In this document: piece by piece, positions 11,636 to 23,257 of the stretch
How positions within the stretch are numbered: position 1 is the first letter of the stretch
Layout: each line of letters begins with the position of its first letter
Source: Tenrec ecaudatus
Lineage: Eukaryota; Chordata; Mammalia; Afrosoricida; Tenrecidae
DNA length: 64,000 nt
Direction of reading: 5' to 3'
Assembly (NCBI RefSeq): GCF_050624435.1
Contig: NC_134539.1
Coordinates: 148,281,525 to 148,345,524, forward strand
Notes under the pieces: generated by a model
The model's input: only the letters and a program-made list of their open reading frames with translations
Told to the model about the DNA's origin: nothing
Database searches by the model: none
Position numbers and translations under genes: made by a program

Positions 11636-11858
11636 AAATAAAACAAACCAACCCAAACATACAAACTGACGTCCACCAAGTGGATTTCGACTCATGGTGA
11701 CCTTATAGGACAGGAATGGACTGACACTTTTGGCTTTGAGACGTTGAATCTCTGTAGTAGATACCCTCTTCTTTCTCTCTTGGAGCAGCTAGTGGGATCA
11801 AATCCATCACTTTTTGGTTAGCAACTCACTGTGTAGCCCCTTCCCCACCAGAGCTCCC
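11636..11858 (-). mobile_element. Afrotherian SINE
   Basis: Minus-oriented copy starting with an A/C-rich tail (aaacaaaccaacccaaacat). It has the gtggatttcgactcatgg block and ends in the head ccccaccagagctcc. Confidence 0.85.
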
Positions 11859-11982
11859 CAAGCTCCTGTAGAATTCTGTTTCACTCTGCACATATCACCT
11901 GGAATATGAAGTGACTCCGTGGCAATTGACAACCCCTTTTTCCTCAGTGATTTGAATTGGGGGTAGAGGAAAGTGAGTCATT

Positions 11983-12368
11983 TACCGTATATACTCATGT
12001 ATAAGCCGCATAATATCAGCCAAGGCACCTAATTTTACCACAAAAACTGCATTAAAAATGTGGGTGAAGGGAGGCATTGAACAGTGTAAGATATGACAAA
12101 ACAATAATAGTTTATCAATTATCAAGTGTTCATGAGGGAGGTGGAAGCAGGGAGGGAGGGGAAAATGAGGAGCTAATACCAAGGGCTCAAATAGAAAGCA
12201 GATGTTTTGAGAATGATGAGGGCAACAAGTGTACAAATGTGTTTGACACATGGATGGATGGATGGATTGTGATAAGAGCTGTATGAGCCCCCAATAAAAT
12301 GATTAAAAAAGAGAGAGTTACCAAAAAATGTGCTGAAAAACTTGGCTTATACAAGAGTATATATGGTA
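11983..12368 (-). mobile_element. TA-flanked MITE (Tc1/mariner-like), split by L1
   Basis: The ends are taccgtatatactcatgtataagcc and, at 12340-12368, its near-exact inverse complement ending gagtatatatggta. That gives terminal inverted repeats of about 25 bp on a TA target. The inner segment (cacctaattttaccacaaaaactgc) is shared, in opposite orientation, with MITEs at 22730 and 43741. An L1 3' end (12055-12316) interrupts it. The TA target suggests the Tc1/mariner superfamily. It is too short to code. Confidence 0.75.
12055..12316 (+). mobile_element. L1 3' end, 5'-truncated
   Basis: Plus-strand 3' UTR end: gtaagatatgacaaaaca, cagggagggaggggaaaa, gaatgatgagggca and a terminal ccaataaaatgattaaaaaa with polyadenylation signal and short A tail. 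It is near-identical in arrangement to 29280-29512. It inserted into the surrounding MITE. Confidence 0.8.
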
Positions 12369-13839
12369 ATTGGTCAGCAATTTATATAATTTCTGCAGAG
12401 ATATAGGTAGGAATACAAGGAGCAGAATTCAGAGCTGGCATACATTTCCAAGGAGAACCATAAAACAGTGGGATATTTTGAGTGTAGGGCCTATCACATT
12501 GGATTTTATTTTCAGAACCCCGGGATTTGGGGCCAGGACAAGGGTGACGTGCTAATCTTTCCTGCTTTTTGGATTTTTTTTCATGGAAAATTCTGAGAAA
12601 CGCTATTAAAGAATGATTCTTCTGGGACCGAATTCTTGAGTTTGGTTACTATCTGATTAGCTAGTTGGCTCTGTCCCAGAAAAATATCCATTCACCCACA
12701 AACTTGGCCAGTCTTTTCACAAATATGTGCTTTTCTCTTTTTTGTGTGAGACTTACCCAAACAATGGGTAATTCAGGACATTCTGTCTCCTTAGGAAAAT
12801 AGTACTAAGCAACCTCACAAAACACCATACCTGGCAGATTAGCTGAAGCACACAAACTGCTCAGTCGGTCTCTGATCCAAGGGTCTCCTCGATTGAGTCT
12901 AGCCAGGCAAAAACATTCCAAATGCCACCACTTGACACTTACCTGAAAGACAAATTTTGCTCACCCAGATAGATAATTGTGTTATTAACTCATCTGGTCC
13001 TCTCCTTATAATGTTCTATTGAGTTCTATCTGTAGATGGCCCACTGAAATCCTTCCAAGTTTGTAGACTTGGAAAGTCTATGAGTTGTATTCACCAAGAC
13101 TGTCATATCGAGAAACCTGCTCCTCTTGTGTGTCTACTTTCTTCTTATTTGGGTCAGAACTGAATCAACTCCTGGGTTTACTACATCACACCCAAGTAGA
13201 AAGCAGCATGGCTGATTTGAGTAGAGCACTTAGGGCAAGTTGCACGCATGGAACATTCAGGCTTTATGGGAACAGAAGGTGGTGTCGTTTCCCTGTAACT
13301 AAAATCTTCTTTGACTGTATTAGATAACACTCCTGGGCAGCAGATACGATTATTCCATTTGCACAGGGAGTTTACAACTAGCGAAACATTCAAAGCAACA
13401 AGAGCAAACAAAACAGAATCACAAACAATAAAAGCAAAACCAAACCAAACAGAAGCTAACTAATGTGTGCTTTATACTCACAAGAAAAAAATCACAGCTG
13501 AAGTCATGTTTGATGTGTCTAGGCTTGGTTTAGCTGAAGGGAAGACATATTTTTTCTGTGCTTCTGCTGCAAGACTGTGTGTATCGACACCTCCTTGTTC
13601 TTTGCCGGTGCGAACAAGGGTCAGGTGTGCAGGGAATCTGGTTGTGGTCTATTGAAGTAGCTTCAGAGACTAAAATGCAGAAAAACAGAATGAGCTTAAC
13701 AGAAGTCTGAATTTATAGGCCAGAGACGGGGTCTGTTAGAAGTCTCCATGCTGCTGTAGCTGCTGCTGCTCCTTCATCATCTTCTTTGATGGAAAAATTG
13801 TTTACTGGGTTCATTAGATACAATGTGACAAGAAAATTG
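12369..13839. other. No recognised gene or repeat
   Basis: Unique-looking sequence. An A/C-rich stretch at 13390-13460 may be a retroposon tail, but no body was identified. Confidence 0.4.
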
Positions 13840-14012
13840 GCTAAACAGAGGGTCAGTGAAAATGAGGAAGACCCTCGATGAGAAGGGTTGACACAGTAGC
13901 TGTGTCACAGCAAAGCGACCATTGTAAGGATGGCACAGGACCAGGCACGTGCTTGTGTTATACAGAGGGTCCTTATGGGTAGGAACCAACCAGACGTCCC
14001 CTGACCACCACC
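13840..14012 (+). mobile_element. RTE-clade LINE 3' end
   Basis: Plus-strand 3' end: gaagaccctcgatgagaagg, ttgacacagtagctgtgtcac, ttgtaaggatggcacaggaccaggc and the cagagggtccttatgggtaggaacc tail. Strongly truncated. Confidence 0.75.
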
Positions 14013-14211
14013 ACAATAGCTGCTAAACTAAAATTAGGAAGATGCCCTCCCAGGGTCATGGCCTTGCTATTTCAGCATCCTAAATAGCAGCATGCAGTAG
14101 CCATGTTGCTACTCAGGAGACAGAAATTGTGCATGGGGAGTTTAAAAGCTAAAGTGTGACTTTTACACCTTGGTTTTATAAATTGAATGAGATGTTCTTC
14201 CTATATTTTAA

Positions 14212-14428
14212 AGGAGTCCCTAAATGGTACAAAGGTTCAGTACCAGTGGCTGCGAAATGGAAAAGTCAGAAGTTCACATCTACCCAGAATCACCGCGGAA
14301 GAAATGTCTGGCAATTAAAATAAAATCAGCCAGTCAAAACCCTACGGAGCATAGTTCTATTCAAACACATGGATCGGTTGCCACAAAGCATAGTGGACTG
14401 GATAGGTTATTTATTTGGGTTTTTTTTT
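14212..14428 (+). mobile_element. Afrotherian SINE, highly diverged
   Basis: The head (aggagtccctaaatggtac) and the acagttc-like and tail (gcatagtggactgga) blocks are recognisable, but substitutions are heavy. An old copy. Confidence 0.6.
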
Positions 14429-14432
14429 AAGT

Positions 14433-15340
14433 AGATGTGCAAATTAGGACCGACTCATTCTGGGCACTAGGTAAATAAAGGTAAATAGATCTGTTTCTTG
14501 CCATTGAGAAAGTCAAAGTCTAGTGCAGGAAGACCTGGTGTTTAAGAGGATGAAAGATCAACTGTGCCTGGGGAGTTGAGAGGTGCTTTACAGGAGTAAT
14601 GCTCGTGTTTTATCTTGAAGGAAGGAGCAATGTCTACTGGATGATAAAGAAGAGGCATATTTTGGGGAGGGGGAGTGCTGAGAAGTTCTCGGTGGGTGCA
14701 GTACAGAGTTCTTGGTGTGGGGATGGAAGCAGAAGGGTCATGGATGGAATATAGGGATGGTGGTGTTCCAGGGGAGAGCTTATCTGGAAAGGTGCTTGTA
14801 ATACTCATTCTTCTCCTCTGAAATCACTTGGGATTGTGTTTCTAAGACAGAAATATTTCCTCATGACTGATGTTGATTCTGGGAAGAGACTTGCACCGTG
14901 ACTTTGGAAAGCAGAGATGAGCTAAACGAGATGAATCAGTGAGTTAGTTTTTCCTAATTGATAGAGGATTTGCACTCCACATCCAAAGCTTTTCAAAACA
15001 GAGACTTGTCTCTCACCTGAAGATGGTTGAAATGTTTCCCTGAGCTCTCTCTTCTTCTGAAGGTGCCTCATCCTTGTCATTCATGACGGGCCTTAAGTTC
15101 TTAGCTGGAACCCTTTGCTCTGGAGAAGGTAGAACACCTTCTGACAAACACGTGGTGTTTGTAAGGTGGTACTTACTAAAGGAATTACTAAAGCAACTGG
15201 AAGAAATGATCAAGCAAAATAGGTGAATAGAAATGTTCCAAGGGAAGCTTGAGAAGGCCGATCAAAGGGTTATAATGAGACATGCCAAGGCCTGGAGTTG
15301 GAAAGCCAAGAGGGAAAAACACAAGGACACCAGGCTTAAA
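14433..15340. other. No recognised gene or repeat
   Basis: Nothing identified. The beginning of the following RTE LINE may extend somewhat upstream of 15340, but homology fades. Confidence 0.35.
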
Positions 15341-15454
15341 GTTGAAAGAACGGAAGAAAATCTTCATACCTCGAGTGGCCATTGTGAAGGATCGTATGGG
15401 TAAAATATTGGCTAATTCGGGAAGCAGATGGAATGAATACACAGAGTCACTATA
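15341..15454 (+). mobile_element. RTE-clade LINE, 5' portion (split by LTR)
   Basis: The translated plus-strand segment contains an RTE-like stretch ending SRWNEYTESLY at about 15420-15452, upstream of the reverse transcriptase domain. It breaks at the LTR start and resumes at 15937. Confidence 0.7.
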
Positions 15455-15936
15455 TGAGGTAGTTAGCTTCTGTGCCAACCTGGCCGGTAAACACATGAGG
15501 GGTTAATTGAAGGGCAGAGGGATAAATGACTTGGCGAGCCTCACCCTTCTAGATCTCAGGTCTCTTGCTTTCTGATGGTTGGACCAGGGTGCAGCTGCCT
15601 TAGCCAATTCCCTGCTACAGCTGGCAAACTCACTTCCTATAAGACATCCCTGAGGAGAAGCCACATGGACCTACCCCGATGCAGCCCTGGGTGCTGGAGC
15701 AGCCGTGTGGAGACCCCTGTCAATGCTGAGATGCTTACACATTCACTGATTTGGCTTTCCTCCTGCAGTCGGCGTCATTGTGGATTGGTGTCAGACATAT
15801 GGGTTAATGTTGGACTTGTGTGCTTGGGCAGCACTGGGTTGGGATGTTTCTTGATGCGCACTTGATCTTTATATAAAACTCTCTCCTATACACGAGTTTC
15901 TGTGGATTTGTTTCTCTAAAGAACCCAGAGTAACAC
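15455..15936 (+). mobile_element. LTR, same family as 7542-8096
   Basis: Starts TG (tgaggtag) and ends near taacac. It shares tgtgccaacctgg, gttaattgaagggcagagggataaatgactt and the tttctctaaagaacccagagtaacac ending with the LTR at 7542, but is about 70 bp shorter and diverged in the middle. It interrupts an RTE LINE at the cactata/ccaaagtgaac point. The expected 5-bp duplication is too decayed to confirm. No retroviral genes are present. Confidence 0.7.
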
Positions 15937-16700
15937 CCGCTACCAAAGTGAACTAGTCAACATTGATCAAGAACTGACAGTATTGAAGGAAGAAGTCCAA
16001 ATTGTACTGAATGCGTTAGCCAAAAACAAAGTTTCAGGACTTGATGGAATACCAGTTGAAATGACTTTCCGTAATTAGAAATTTGGAAGAAAGCTATTTG
16101 GCTAACCACCTGGAAGAGATCGGCATTGGTGCCCATTCCAATGAAAAGTGCCACAACAGAATGTGGAAATTTTCAAAATCACGCTGAAGATAATTCAACA
16201 AGGACTTTAGAAGTTTCTACTTAGGGAACTGCCAGACACTCAAGTTTCATTCAGATGAAGACATGCAGAGCATAAGGGATATCGCTACTGATGTCAGATC
16301 GATACTGCAGAGAATGCCAAAAGTCTGTTTTTTTTGTTTATTGAATATGCAAAGCCTGAACGAGGAATAAGGAAGACTGTGGAAGAAGGGACACATACGA
16401 AGTACGGTGTGCATGAAGAATGCCAAGAATCCTGTAGACTGCCCGAAAAACAAGCAAATCTATCTTGGAGGAAGTACAACCAGAATGCTTCTTAGACGTG
16501 AGCATGGTGAGACTTCCTCCCACATGCTGGCCAAAGAGACCAGTCCCTGGAAAAGTGCAGCAAGCTTGCTAAATCAGGGGGTCAGGGAAGAAGAGGGGGA
16601 CCATCAGAGAGAGGCTGTAGTGGGTGCCACACTGGCCTCAAGCTTAACCATGACCGTGAGGATGACTCAGGACTGGGCAGTCTGTCAATCTTCTTGTGCA
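15937..16700 (+). mobile_element. RTE-clade LINE, 3' portion
   Basis: Resumes after the LTR with the RTE ORF segment (ttgaaggaagaagtccaaattg, aaaacaaagtttcaggacttgatgg). Internal deletions follow, then the C-terminal part (tatcttggaggaagtacaaccagaatgctt) and the catgctggccaaagagaccagtccctgg 3' block. Multiple frameshifts. The 147-codon ORF at 16407-16850 is partly this remnant and partly chance. Confidence 0.75.
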
Positions 16701-16924
16701 GAGGATCACTATGAGTTGGAAATTATTGGGGGGCACCTAGCAACCCCATCAGGGATATCTCTGTGTGCCGGGGAAAGAGTGCCTGTAATGCAGTGGAAAA
16801 GCTGGGCTCTGAGTCTGAAGCCTTCAGTCTTATTGTTTGACAGAAAGTGATGTTCCAGCCTGGTGTCTTCATGAATAAAATAGACACATTCCTTCAATAT
16901 ACAGCTCATTGATTCAATCAGTTA

Positions 16925-17000
16925 GAGTTTGACTAGAAAAGCAGAACCAATAGCACATTCATAGAGATTCATGTGTGAGTATATATTCAAGGGGGTTCAT
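16925..17000 (-). mobile_element. LTR 3'-end-like fragment (tentative)
   Basis: The reverse complement resembles the distal end of the LTRs above (inverse of aagcagaaccaatagc). Too short to place. Confidence 0.25.
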
Positions 17001-17096
17001 AAAAATGGAAAATTTCCATTATCTTGTCATCCTATTTTTTCATGAATTTTTAAAATGTTCCTCTCCCCCATGTGTGTTTATATATGTTAATAAAAG

Positions 17097-17292
17097 AAAC
17101 CCTGGTAGTGCAGTGGTTAATTACTCACCTTCTAATATAACACTTGTCAATTCAAATGCACTTAGCACTTTTGCGAGAGCAATCCCTAGTGATCACATCG
17201 AGACCACATCCTAGAATATCCTTTGGGGCAGTTCCATTCTGTCACATGAGGTCACTGTGAGTTGGAATGGATGTGACAGCCCTCAACAACAT
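17097..17292 (+). mobile_element. Afrotherian SINE
   Basis: Plus-strand copy: gaaaccctggtagtgcagtgg head, ttggggcagttccattctg block and gaggtcactgtgagttgg tail, with a diverged middle. Confidence 0.85.
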
Positions 17293-17299
17293 CTAAAAT

Positions 17300-18300
17300 A
17301 AACACCAAGGGACCGACCCTATGGATTTCTGAGGTAATGCGCTCAGATAACAGGTTGCATCAACTGTGTGATGCTGTCGATTCTGTGTCAAGTGCTGGAG
17401 CCTGAAGTTGGTAGGTAGGGCAGGTGTTTGGAAGGATGCACAATCTGGAGGAAACTAACAAGCACCTGAGCCCAGTGAGCTTAGCTGAGGCCAGGAGGAT
17501 GCAAGAGAACCTATTGCCAATGAGGGTCGCCATCAGAACAGCTCGCGTTCTACCTCACACAACCAAGGAGTCAGAGAAATCATTGGGATGTAAGAGAGCC
17601 TGGAGAGGAGGCCTAGGGAACATCAGGGAGCCTGGGTTCTATTGCTCTTCCATGCCAGCAAGGTGTGCCTGCACCTCAGTAACATATGCGTGTGGGGTGT
17701 AAGGGCACTGTGCTCCTTGCCTACACCAACTTTATGATGTAACGAGAACAGGATTAGTGGTTCCCTTCCAGCTCATAAATGTCACCTAAACGGTCTCTCA
17801 TGGCAGAGGCTCACTTGGAACTGTGCCAGAAAGGAGACTTGGGGAAATTCAAATAAGCTAACTGGACAGACGCCAAACCTATGCCCTTGGGCACCTGTCT
17901 GTCAGATCATAAAGCAGTGTTTGAGAGGCTGGTCTTGTCTTCGTCGAGCTCCCTTTATGCTGATAGAGCATCTCCATGTGCTGCCATGGGCATTCCTCCC
18001 TTTTTAAGCATCAAGTGAGATTAAAGCACATCAACAGATTGGAACTCATCAAAATACTAACAGATATTTAAGGTCCTCATTGAGTGAGTTGGCATCATAT
18101 GATCTCTACAATTAAGAGAAAAACATTAGAAAATTCACTCTTTCTAGGTATTTTACCAAATTTCAGTTCCCTGAGATTCCCTGGTCTTTGTCAGTAGATG
18201 TGTGGTGCTGAATGGATAGCAACTAAGCCCCAACAGTAACTCAGCGCCTGCTCCTCTAGTTCTACTTGGGTCTCTCAGTCACAACTGACTTGGTGGCAGT
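17300..18300. other. No recognised feature
   Basis: Unique-looking sequence of average composition. No family or exon recognised. Confidence 0.4.
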
Positions 18301-18305
18301 GGGGT

Positions 18306-18490
18306 GGACAGCACAGTGGTTCAGAGGTCAGTTGTAAACAAAAAGGCTGGTAGTTCTATGACCACAGCAGCTCCACGGGGGAGTGATTTAACAGTGCATC
18401 TTACATCTTTGGAAACGAGGAGACAAATCTGTGTCCTGTAGGGTTGCCAAGGACCAGATCGGACTGTGTGGCACTTTATTGTTGTTGTTT
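18306..18490 (+). mobile_element. Afrotherian SINE, diverged
   Basis: Recognisable from gacagcacagtggttcagagg through agctccacgggggagtg to ctgtgtcctgtagggttgcc. The tail is decayed into T-rich sequence. Confidence 0.7.
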
Positions 18491-18499
18491 GTTTGATTG

Positions 18500-20235
18500 T
18501 GGCCAAGTATCCAAGAGATGAATCACCTTTCAGCATGCAATCTGTATCCCTCATTAGTGGTTTACCTCCCTTGACTGCTGAGAAAAATAACCAAGATATA
18601 CTCAGTAACAATGACAAAGTCCCTCGACTGTTAATGAATATAAAAACATTGAAAATGGAAAGGAGGGCTTCCAAATGGCATGCTTCCACCCTATTATAGG
18701 AACTATTTACTTATCAGCACCCCGCCTCTTCTTCTTTACTGTGTTCTACCGCCTTTCACCTAAGTCTTCTGTCTCAGGGTCTCTCCTCTTGCTGCCCTTT
18801 GGATTTAGTATATTTCAAAGTACAAAGTTTTCTCTAATGGTTGCAACATTGGATTCAAACATGCATACCAACAATTTTGAGAAGGATGCATGAGTGCACT
18901 TTTTTTTCCTTTCTGTTAAACATAAGGTCACCAGGAGTTAGACCTGATTCACTCGCCACAAGTGTGGCGAAGATAACGTCATGATGCTAGATGGAAGTAC
19001 CAGCTTGCTGGCTGGTTTACTTCCACGTTTCAAGCACTCTTTCACAAAGCCAAGAAAATAATATATTTGGGGGCTGAGGTTTCTCAGAATGATATGAGAT
19101 GACATGGAGAATTGTCTGAAACATGTTACTTACCATCCACAAAAAGAAATCTGCCAGTTCACAGCAGCAATTCCGTTTTCAATGCATCGATTGATCTTTT
19201 AACAAAGAGAGGTCACTACCTAGCATGCCTCATTCAAACTGGTTTTTAGAAAGCAGGCTTAAAACTGTTAAAAAATAGTTTGTATTTTTTAAAAATTCTT
19301 TCTTTGTTCCTCACGATCACCTTAACTTCTCCAGATAAGGAAATAGGGATGAACAGATGTTATGTAATACCTCAAGGTCACACCACTAGAAAATGGTATT
19401 GCTGGATTTGTACAAGGTAGACTTTCTCTATGGTATGTGCCAACTGATAACCTAGAAGGACAGATCCCCACACATTTATCCCATGCATGATTATGAGGAT
19501 TATACTCCCACCAGTAAGAAAGGCTTTCTATCTAAACCCCAAAAATAAATCCAGTGAAAAATTCTGACATTAAAGTTCAAAACCTAGAACTATGAGTAGA
19601 ACTCGTACACTCCACAGCCTACACCCTCCTTTGTTATGCTTGGTTATTGAATTGATTGAAATTTCCTAATTGGTATACTATTTTATTGAAGCATTTTACT
19701 TTTAAAAGTCCTGAATTTCACTTTTTCTAGCAGGGCATTTAAAGTTAAACACAAGAAAATCATACAGAGAAGATGATATGTGAATCCTATTAATGGGTAG
19801 GACCTTCTCTGTACCTGCAAAAGGACTTGCTATTTTGTTTCTGATCAAAAGCTACTCAACATTGTTAAAAAAGAAGAAGAAGAACTTTAGCAGCACAAAC
19901 CAGTAAGGATTTCACTGCATTGAGAAAAGATGATATCCCGTCTCAGGGAAATGATGGCTCCCTGGGAGAAATGATGGCTCAGGTATAGAAGTCCCTCCTT
20001 TCCAGACAGAGACCCAGCATGGGTTTCCAGCCCACACACCTCAGCTACAGTCACCACCATCAGCTTGTGGAGCCTTGGGTGTTGCTCTGGTATTGAAAAG
20101 GATTCAGTGGTCCTTCCAGACTAAGATGGTAAGGGGTGTGGCAGGGGGGACAAAACCAACAATACTTATGTTCTACTTCTGATAATCAACCAAAGAAAAT
20201 ATTATGGACCCCGAGGGTCTAATCTGCAACACATC
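18500..20235. other. Repeat-poor stretch; one MIR-like relic
   Basis: Mostly unique. A MIR-like segment in reverse is visible at about 19325-19430 (ccagataaggaaatag, ctcaaggtcacaccactagaaaatgg). A 13-bp word (gaaatgatggctc) is duplicated at 19948-19960 and 19968-19980. No coding signal. Confidence 0.45.
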
Positions 20236-20239
20236 ATGG

Positions 20240-20335
20240 AGATAGCCCCAAACCGAGCATTGTTTCGTTCTATTGTGCCTGGCTCTGGGATGAATCATAA
20301 GCTCCCTTAATGGCAGCTGGCAACAACAGCACTTT
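20240..20335 (+). mobile_element. RTE-clade LINE 3' tip
   Basis: Only the last about 95 bp: aaaccgagcattgtttcgttctattgtgcctgg, and an end in ggcaacaacagc. This is the characteristic RTE tail, with the central agt-cgga block decayed. Confidence 0.65.
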
Positions 20336-22042
20336 CATTGATGAGAAATTTGTCATCATTCATTAAGGTACTAAAAGCATGAGGAAGTCACATTGCATAT
20401 TGAATTATGAAGCCATTTGATTGAGGGGAAAGTGCAGGTGAAAGTAGAACAGGTCTTGCCAGGCTTCGCTGTTTAGAGAAAATAGTCTCTTCTCAAATTC
20501 TCCAAGACAAATCGATCTTCTTTCTTTGTGCCAATGGCTGTTGGTTAATTAGATATTGTCGCTCTCGATATAAAAAAAATTTCCAATGTGAGAATTTTCA
20601 TGGAGAAAATAAGATGAATGTAAGGGCTCACTGTCGTAGGAAAATGTCCTAAGGAAGAAGAAGAATATGAAGTCATCTTCTAATGTACTGTTTTGCCATT
20701 TACTGCAGAGAAAAATGCTTTACTTTGTTGGTTTGCTTAGATGTTTAAATTTACATCTTCATAATAATCATCGGGGAAAATTCAGTGGGCAGCAAAAGAA
20801 AAGATATATATTTTAGAGTACAGTCGTTTCAGTTCTCTGTGAATGAAACAAAGCAAAGCGCTTATGAAAGAAAGCTACCAATGTTCATGCTTTCATGAAT
20901 CCAGCACAAGGATGCCAAAGTAATTGTTTATTAATCTTTTTTCAATAGTCACCAAAAGAATGCCCTTTGCTGAAAGAAGTAGGATGTTTACTCTGTTAAA
21001 CTGGAAAAAAAATGTTATTGAAAAAATGTTGGCACTTCTCCCACCTGAAAAACTCTCAGTGCATTCATCTTAAAGATGACGGGTGTTCGGAAGACTCTAG
21101 TAAACTTGCTTTGTTGTGTTTGGCATTTCCCTTTACGTAATCTCAGCTTTTAAACCAAAAACCAGATTATTCTCTGGAATTTTTTTCTTGTTTTGTTCAT
21201 TTTCCCTATTTTTTTTTACCGAGATGATTCTTGATGAAAACCACCAACCTTTATAGTGGCATTTTGGAGCTCAGAAACTTATTTTATGTCAGCTATTACA
21301 TTTGCTTTCAAAACAACTCAGTGAGGGGAGAGATTAGAATCCTTAATATGCACGGGGAATACCAAAGATGTACTGTTGGAATATAGTTGACCTGAGAGTA
21401 CAAACTCAGGGATCGGATACCAGCACCCATACCCCATTTATATGAGGGGAAGAGGGGAGGCTTCCAGAAATTGAGGGAAAATGGAATGAAAATAATAATA
21501 GAAAATAATCATGAAATTTTGGGAGCCCTTTCATATCGTATCACTAAAATGCCTTCTTGCCTCTTCATCCCTGCAGATGAGAAGTCAGAAGGGGAAACAT
21601 GTGCCTTCCAAGTATGGAATTTTTAGCATTTTCTAATCAGACAGATTTGAACTTGAATCTAGGTTCTAAGGAGTTCTATGATTCAGACCAGGGGTCCTCA
21701 AAGTGTGATCCAGGGCTATCCATGTCGACATTACTTGGACACTTTCACAAATTGCACATTCTGTGGTTCTCCTTTCAACCTGTTGAACCAGGAGCTGTTG
21801 GTGTGAGGTCCAGGATCTTTCTGGTCTAACAAACCTTCCTGGTGATTCTAAAACTAAATTTGGAAAAACTAGTGGTCTAGTGCAAGATACTTCACAACTC
21901 TGTCATTTCAGTTGTCTCTTGTAAGCGTTGGTCAATGGTAACTGTGATACAGAGTTTTCGTGTGGAGTGGAACAATGAACATGAAACAACTGATATATGG
22001 TGAGACCTTGAGAAGAGGTGATCTTCCCATTAGAAGTAATAC
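20336..22042. other. Repeat-poor, AT-rich stretch
   Basis: About 1.7 kb in which I recognise no transposon except a possible MIR trace near 21285-21350. A candidate for unique or conserved non-coding DNA; no exon identified. Confidence 0.4.
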
Positions 22043-22235
22043 TGCTTGGGGCACCGTGAGTCAGTTCCAAGTCTCTGTGATCCCATGAGATGTTATAGAA
22101 CTGCCTCATGGGGCTTTCTTGGCTGTAACCTGTAAGGAAGCAAGTCATATGTCCTTTCTCTTGTCAAGTCACCGGTGGTTTTGAAGAGTCGTTGGTTAAC
22201 AGCCAAGTACTAGACCATTGTGCCAGGAAGGCTCC
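22043..22235 (-). mobile_element. Afrotherian SINE
   Basis: Minus copy with the tail-proximal ggcaccgtgagtcagttcc, the aactgcctcatggggc block and the head end in gccaggaaggctcc. Confidence 0.8.
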
Positions 22236-22359
22236 TATCATTTCATGGCACATGTTGATCCCAACCAATTCAACTGAGCCGAACCTCCCCATGAAGATCT
22301 TCTTCCTTCGAAAAATCAGTGGAATAGTCTAAACCTGGAAGAGTTAGTTACACCTCTTC

Positions 22360-22722
22360 CTCATTTTGAATGGTGCTGCTGGAGAAGAATCTAGGAAAGT
22401 TCCATGGACTGCTAAAAGGACAAACTGATCTGTCTTAGAAGAAGTAAGACCAGAGTACTCCTTAGAGGCAAGGCTGGCAAGACTTCTTACATAATTTGGA
22501 CATAGCATCAGGAGAAACCAGTCCTTGGAGAAGGACAGCCTGCTGGGGAAAGTGGAGGGGCAGCATCAAAGAAGACGGTCCTCAGGAGATGCTTTGACGC
22601 CATGGCTGCAATTCCTCAGGAAGAATTGTAAGGAATGTGCAGAAGTCTAGGTTCGGTTCTATTGTGCATAGACTGGACTGGACTCCATGACACCTAACAA
22701 CAGCACCGACAACACTCTGCAT
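22360..22722 (+). mobile_element. RTE-clade LINE 3' end
   Basis: Well-preserved 3' segment: tgctggagaagaatctagg, ccatggactgctaaaaggac, tcagg-agaaaccagtccttggagaagg block and the gacacctaacaacagcacc tail. A MITE starts 8 bp after it. Confidence 0.85.
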
Positions 22723-22729
22723 ATTCAAC

Positions 22730-22847
22730 TACCGTATATATGGGAGTAGAAGCCTAGTTTCTCAGCACATTTTTAATGCAGTTTTTGTGGTAAAATTAGG
22801 TACCTCAGCTGGTATTCCAGTTGGCTTATACTCCGGTATATGCGGTG
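22730..22847 (+). mobile_element. TA-flanked MITE, second copy
   Basis: A 118-bp element with inverted termini (taccgtatata... and ...ggtatatgcggtg). The core (atgcagtttttgtggtaaaa) is identical to the 43741 copy and inverse to the 11983 copy. Confidence 0.75.
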
Positions 22848-23257
22848 TTCTGTTATGCTAAGTAGACACTTTTGTTGTATGGCTTAACTTACTTCAAATG
22901 TAGATATTTCCATAGTGACAAATTTCTGCGTTTCAAAGATTTGTGCATTCAATATAAAGACTCTCGGTGAAAAGAGTTTTCCAGTCTTTCAAGATATAGG
23001 AATGCAATTTTTCCTCTCTTGTTGTAAAGCTTTAGTCTCATAAAACTAAATAAGAGAAGAGGTACAAACAGGCACATCATAGCAAATTCTCCCTCTGTGT
23101 CCTCTTCTTGGACCTACCACAGATTTTAGTGTTGCAAACAATTGCTAAATAGCTACCATATGCCAGGCACGGTGCCTCATGCTGATGTCACCCTAGTCTC
23201 CTCTATTTGGCTATTTTTGGGTGGAGGTGTTCTATAAAAGGAATTTGGGGAATTGAA
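22848..23257. other. No gene; small MIR-like trace
   Basis: Unique sequence plus a possible reverse MIR fragment at 23125-23200 (atatgccaggcacggtgcc). Confidence 0.4.

Noticed and set aside
16407-16850. 147-codon plus-strand ORF
   Set aside because: The first part is RTE LINE remnant in a shifted frame and the rest is unique DNA; not a gene.
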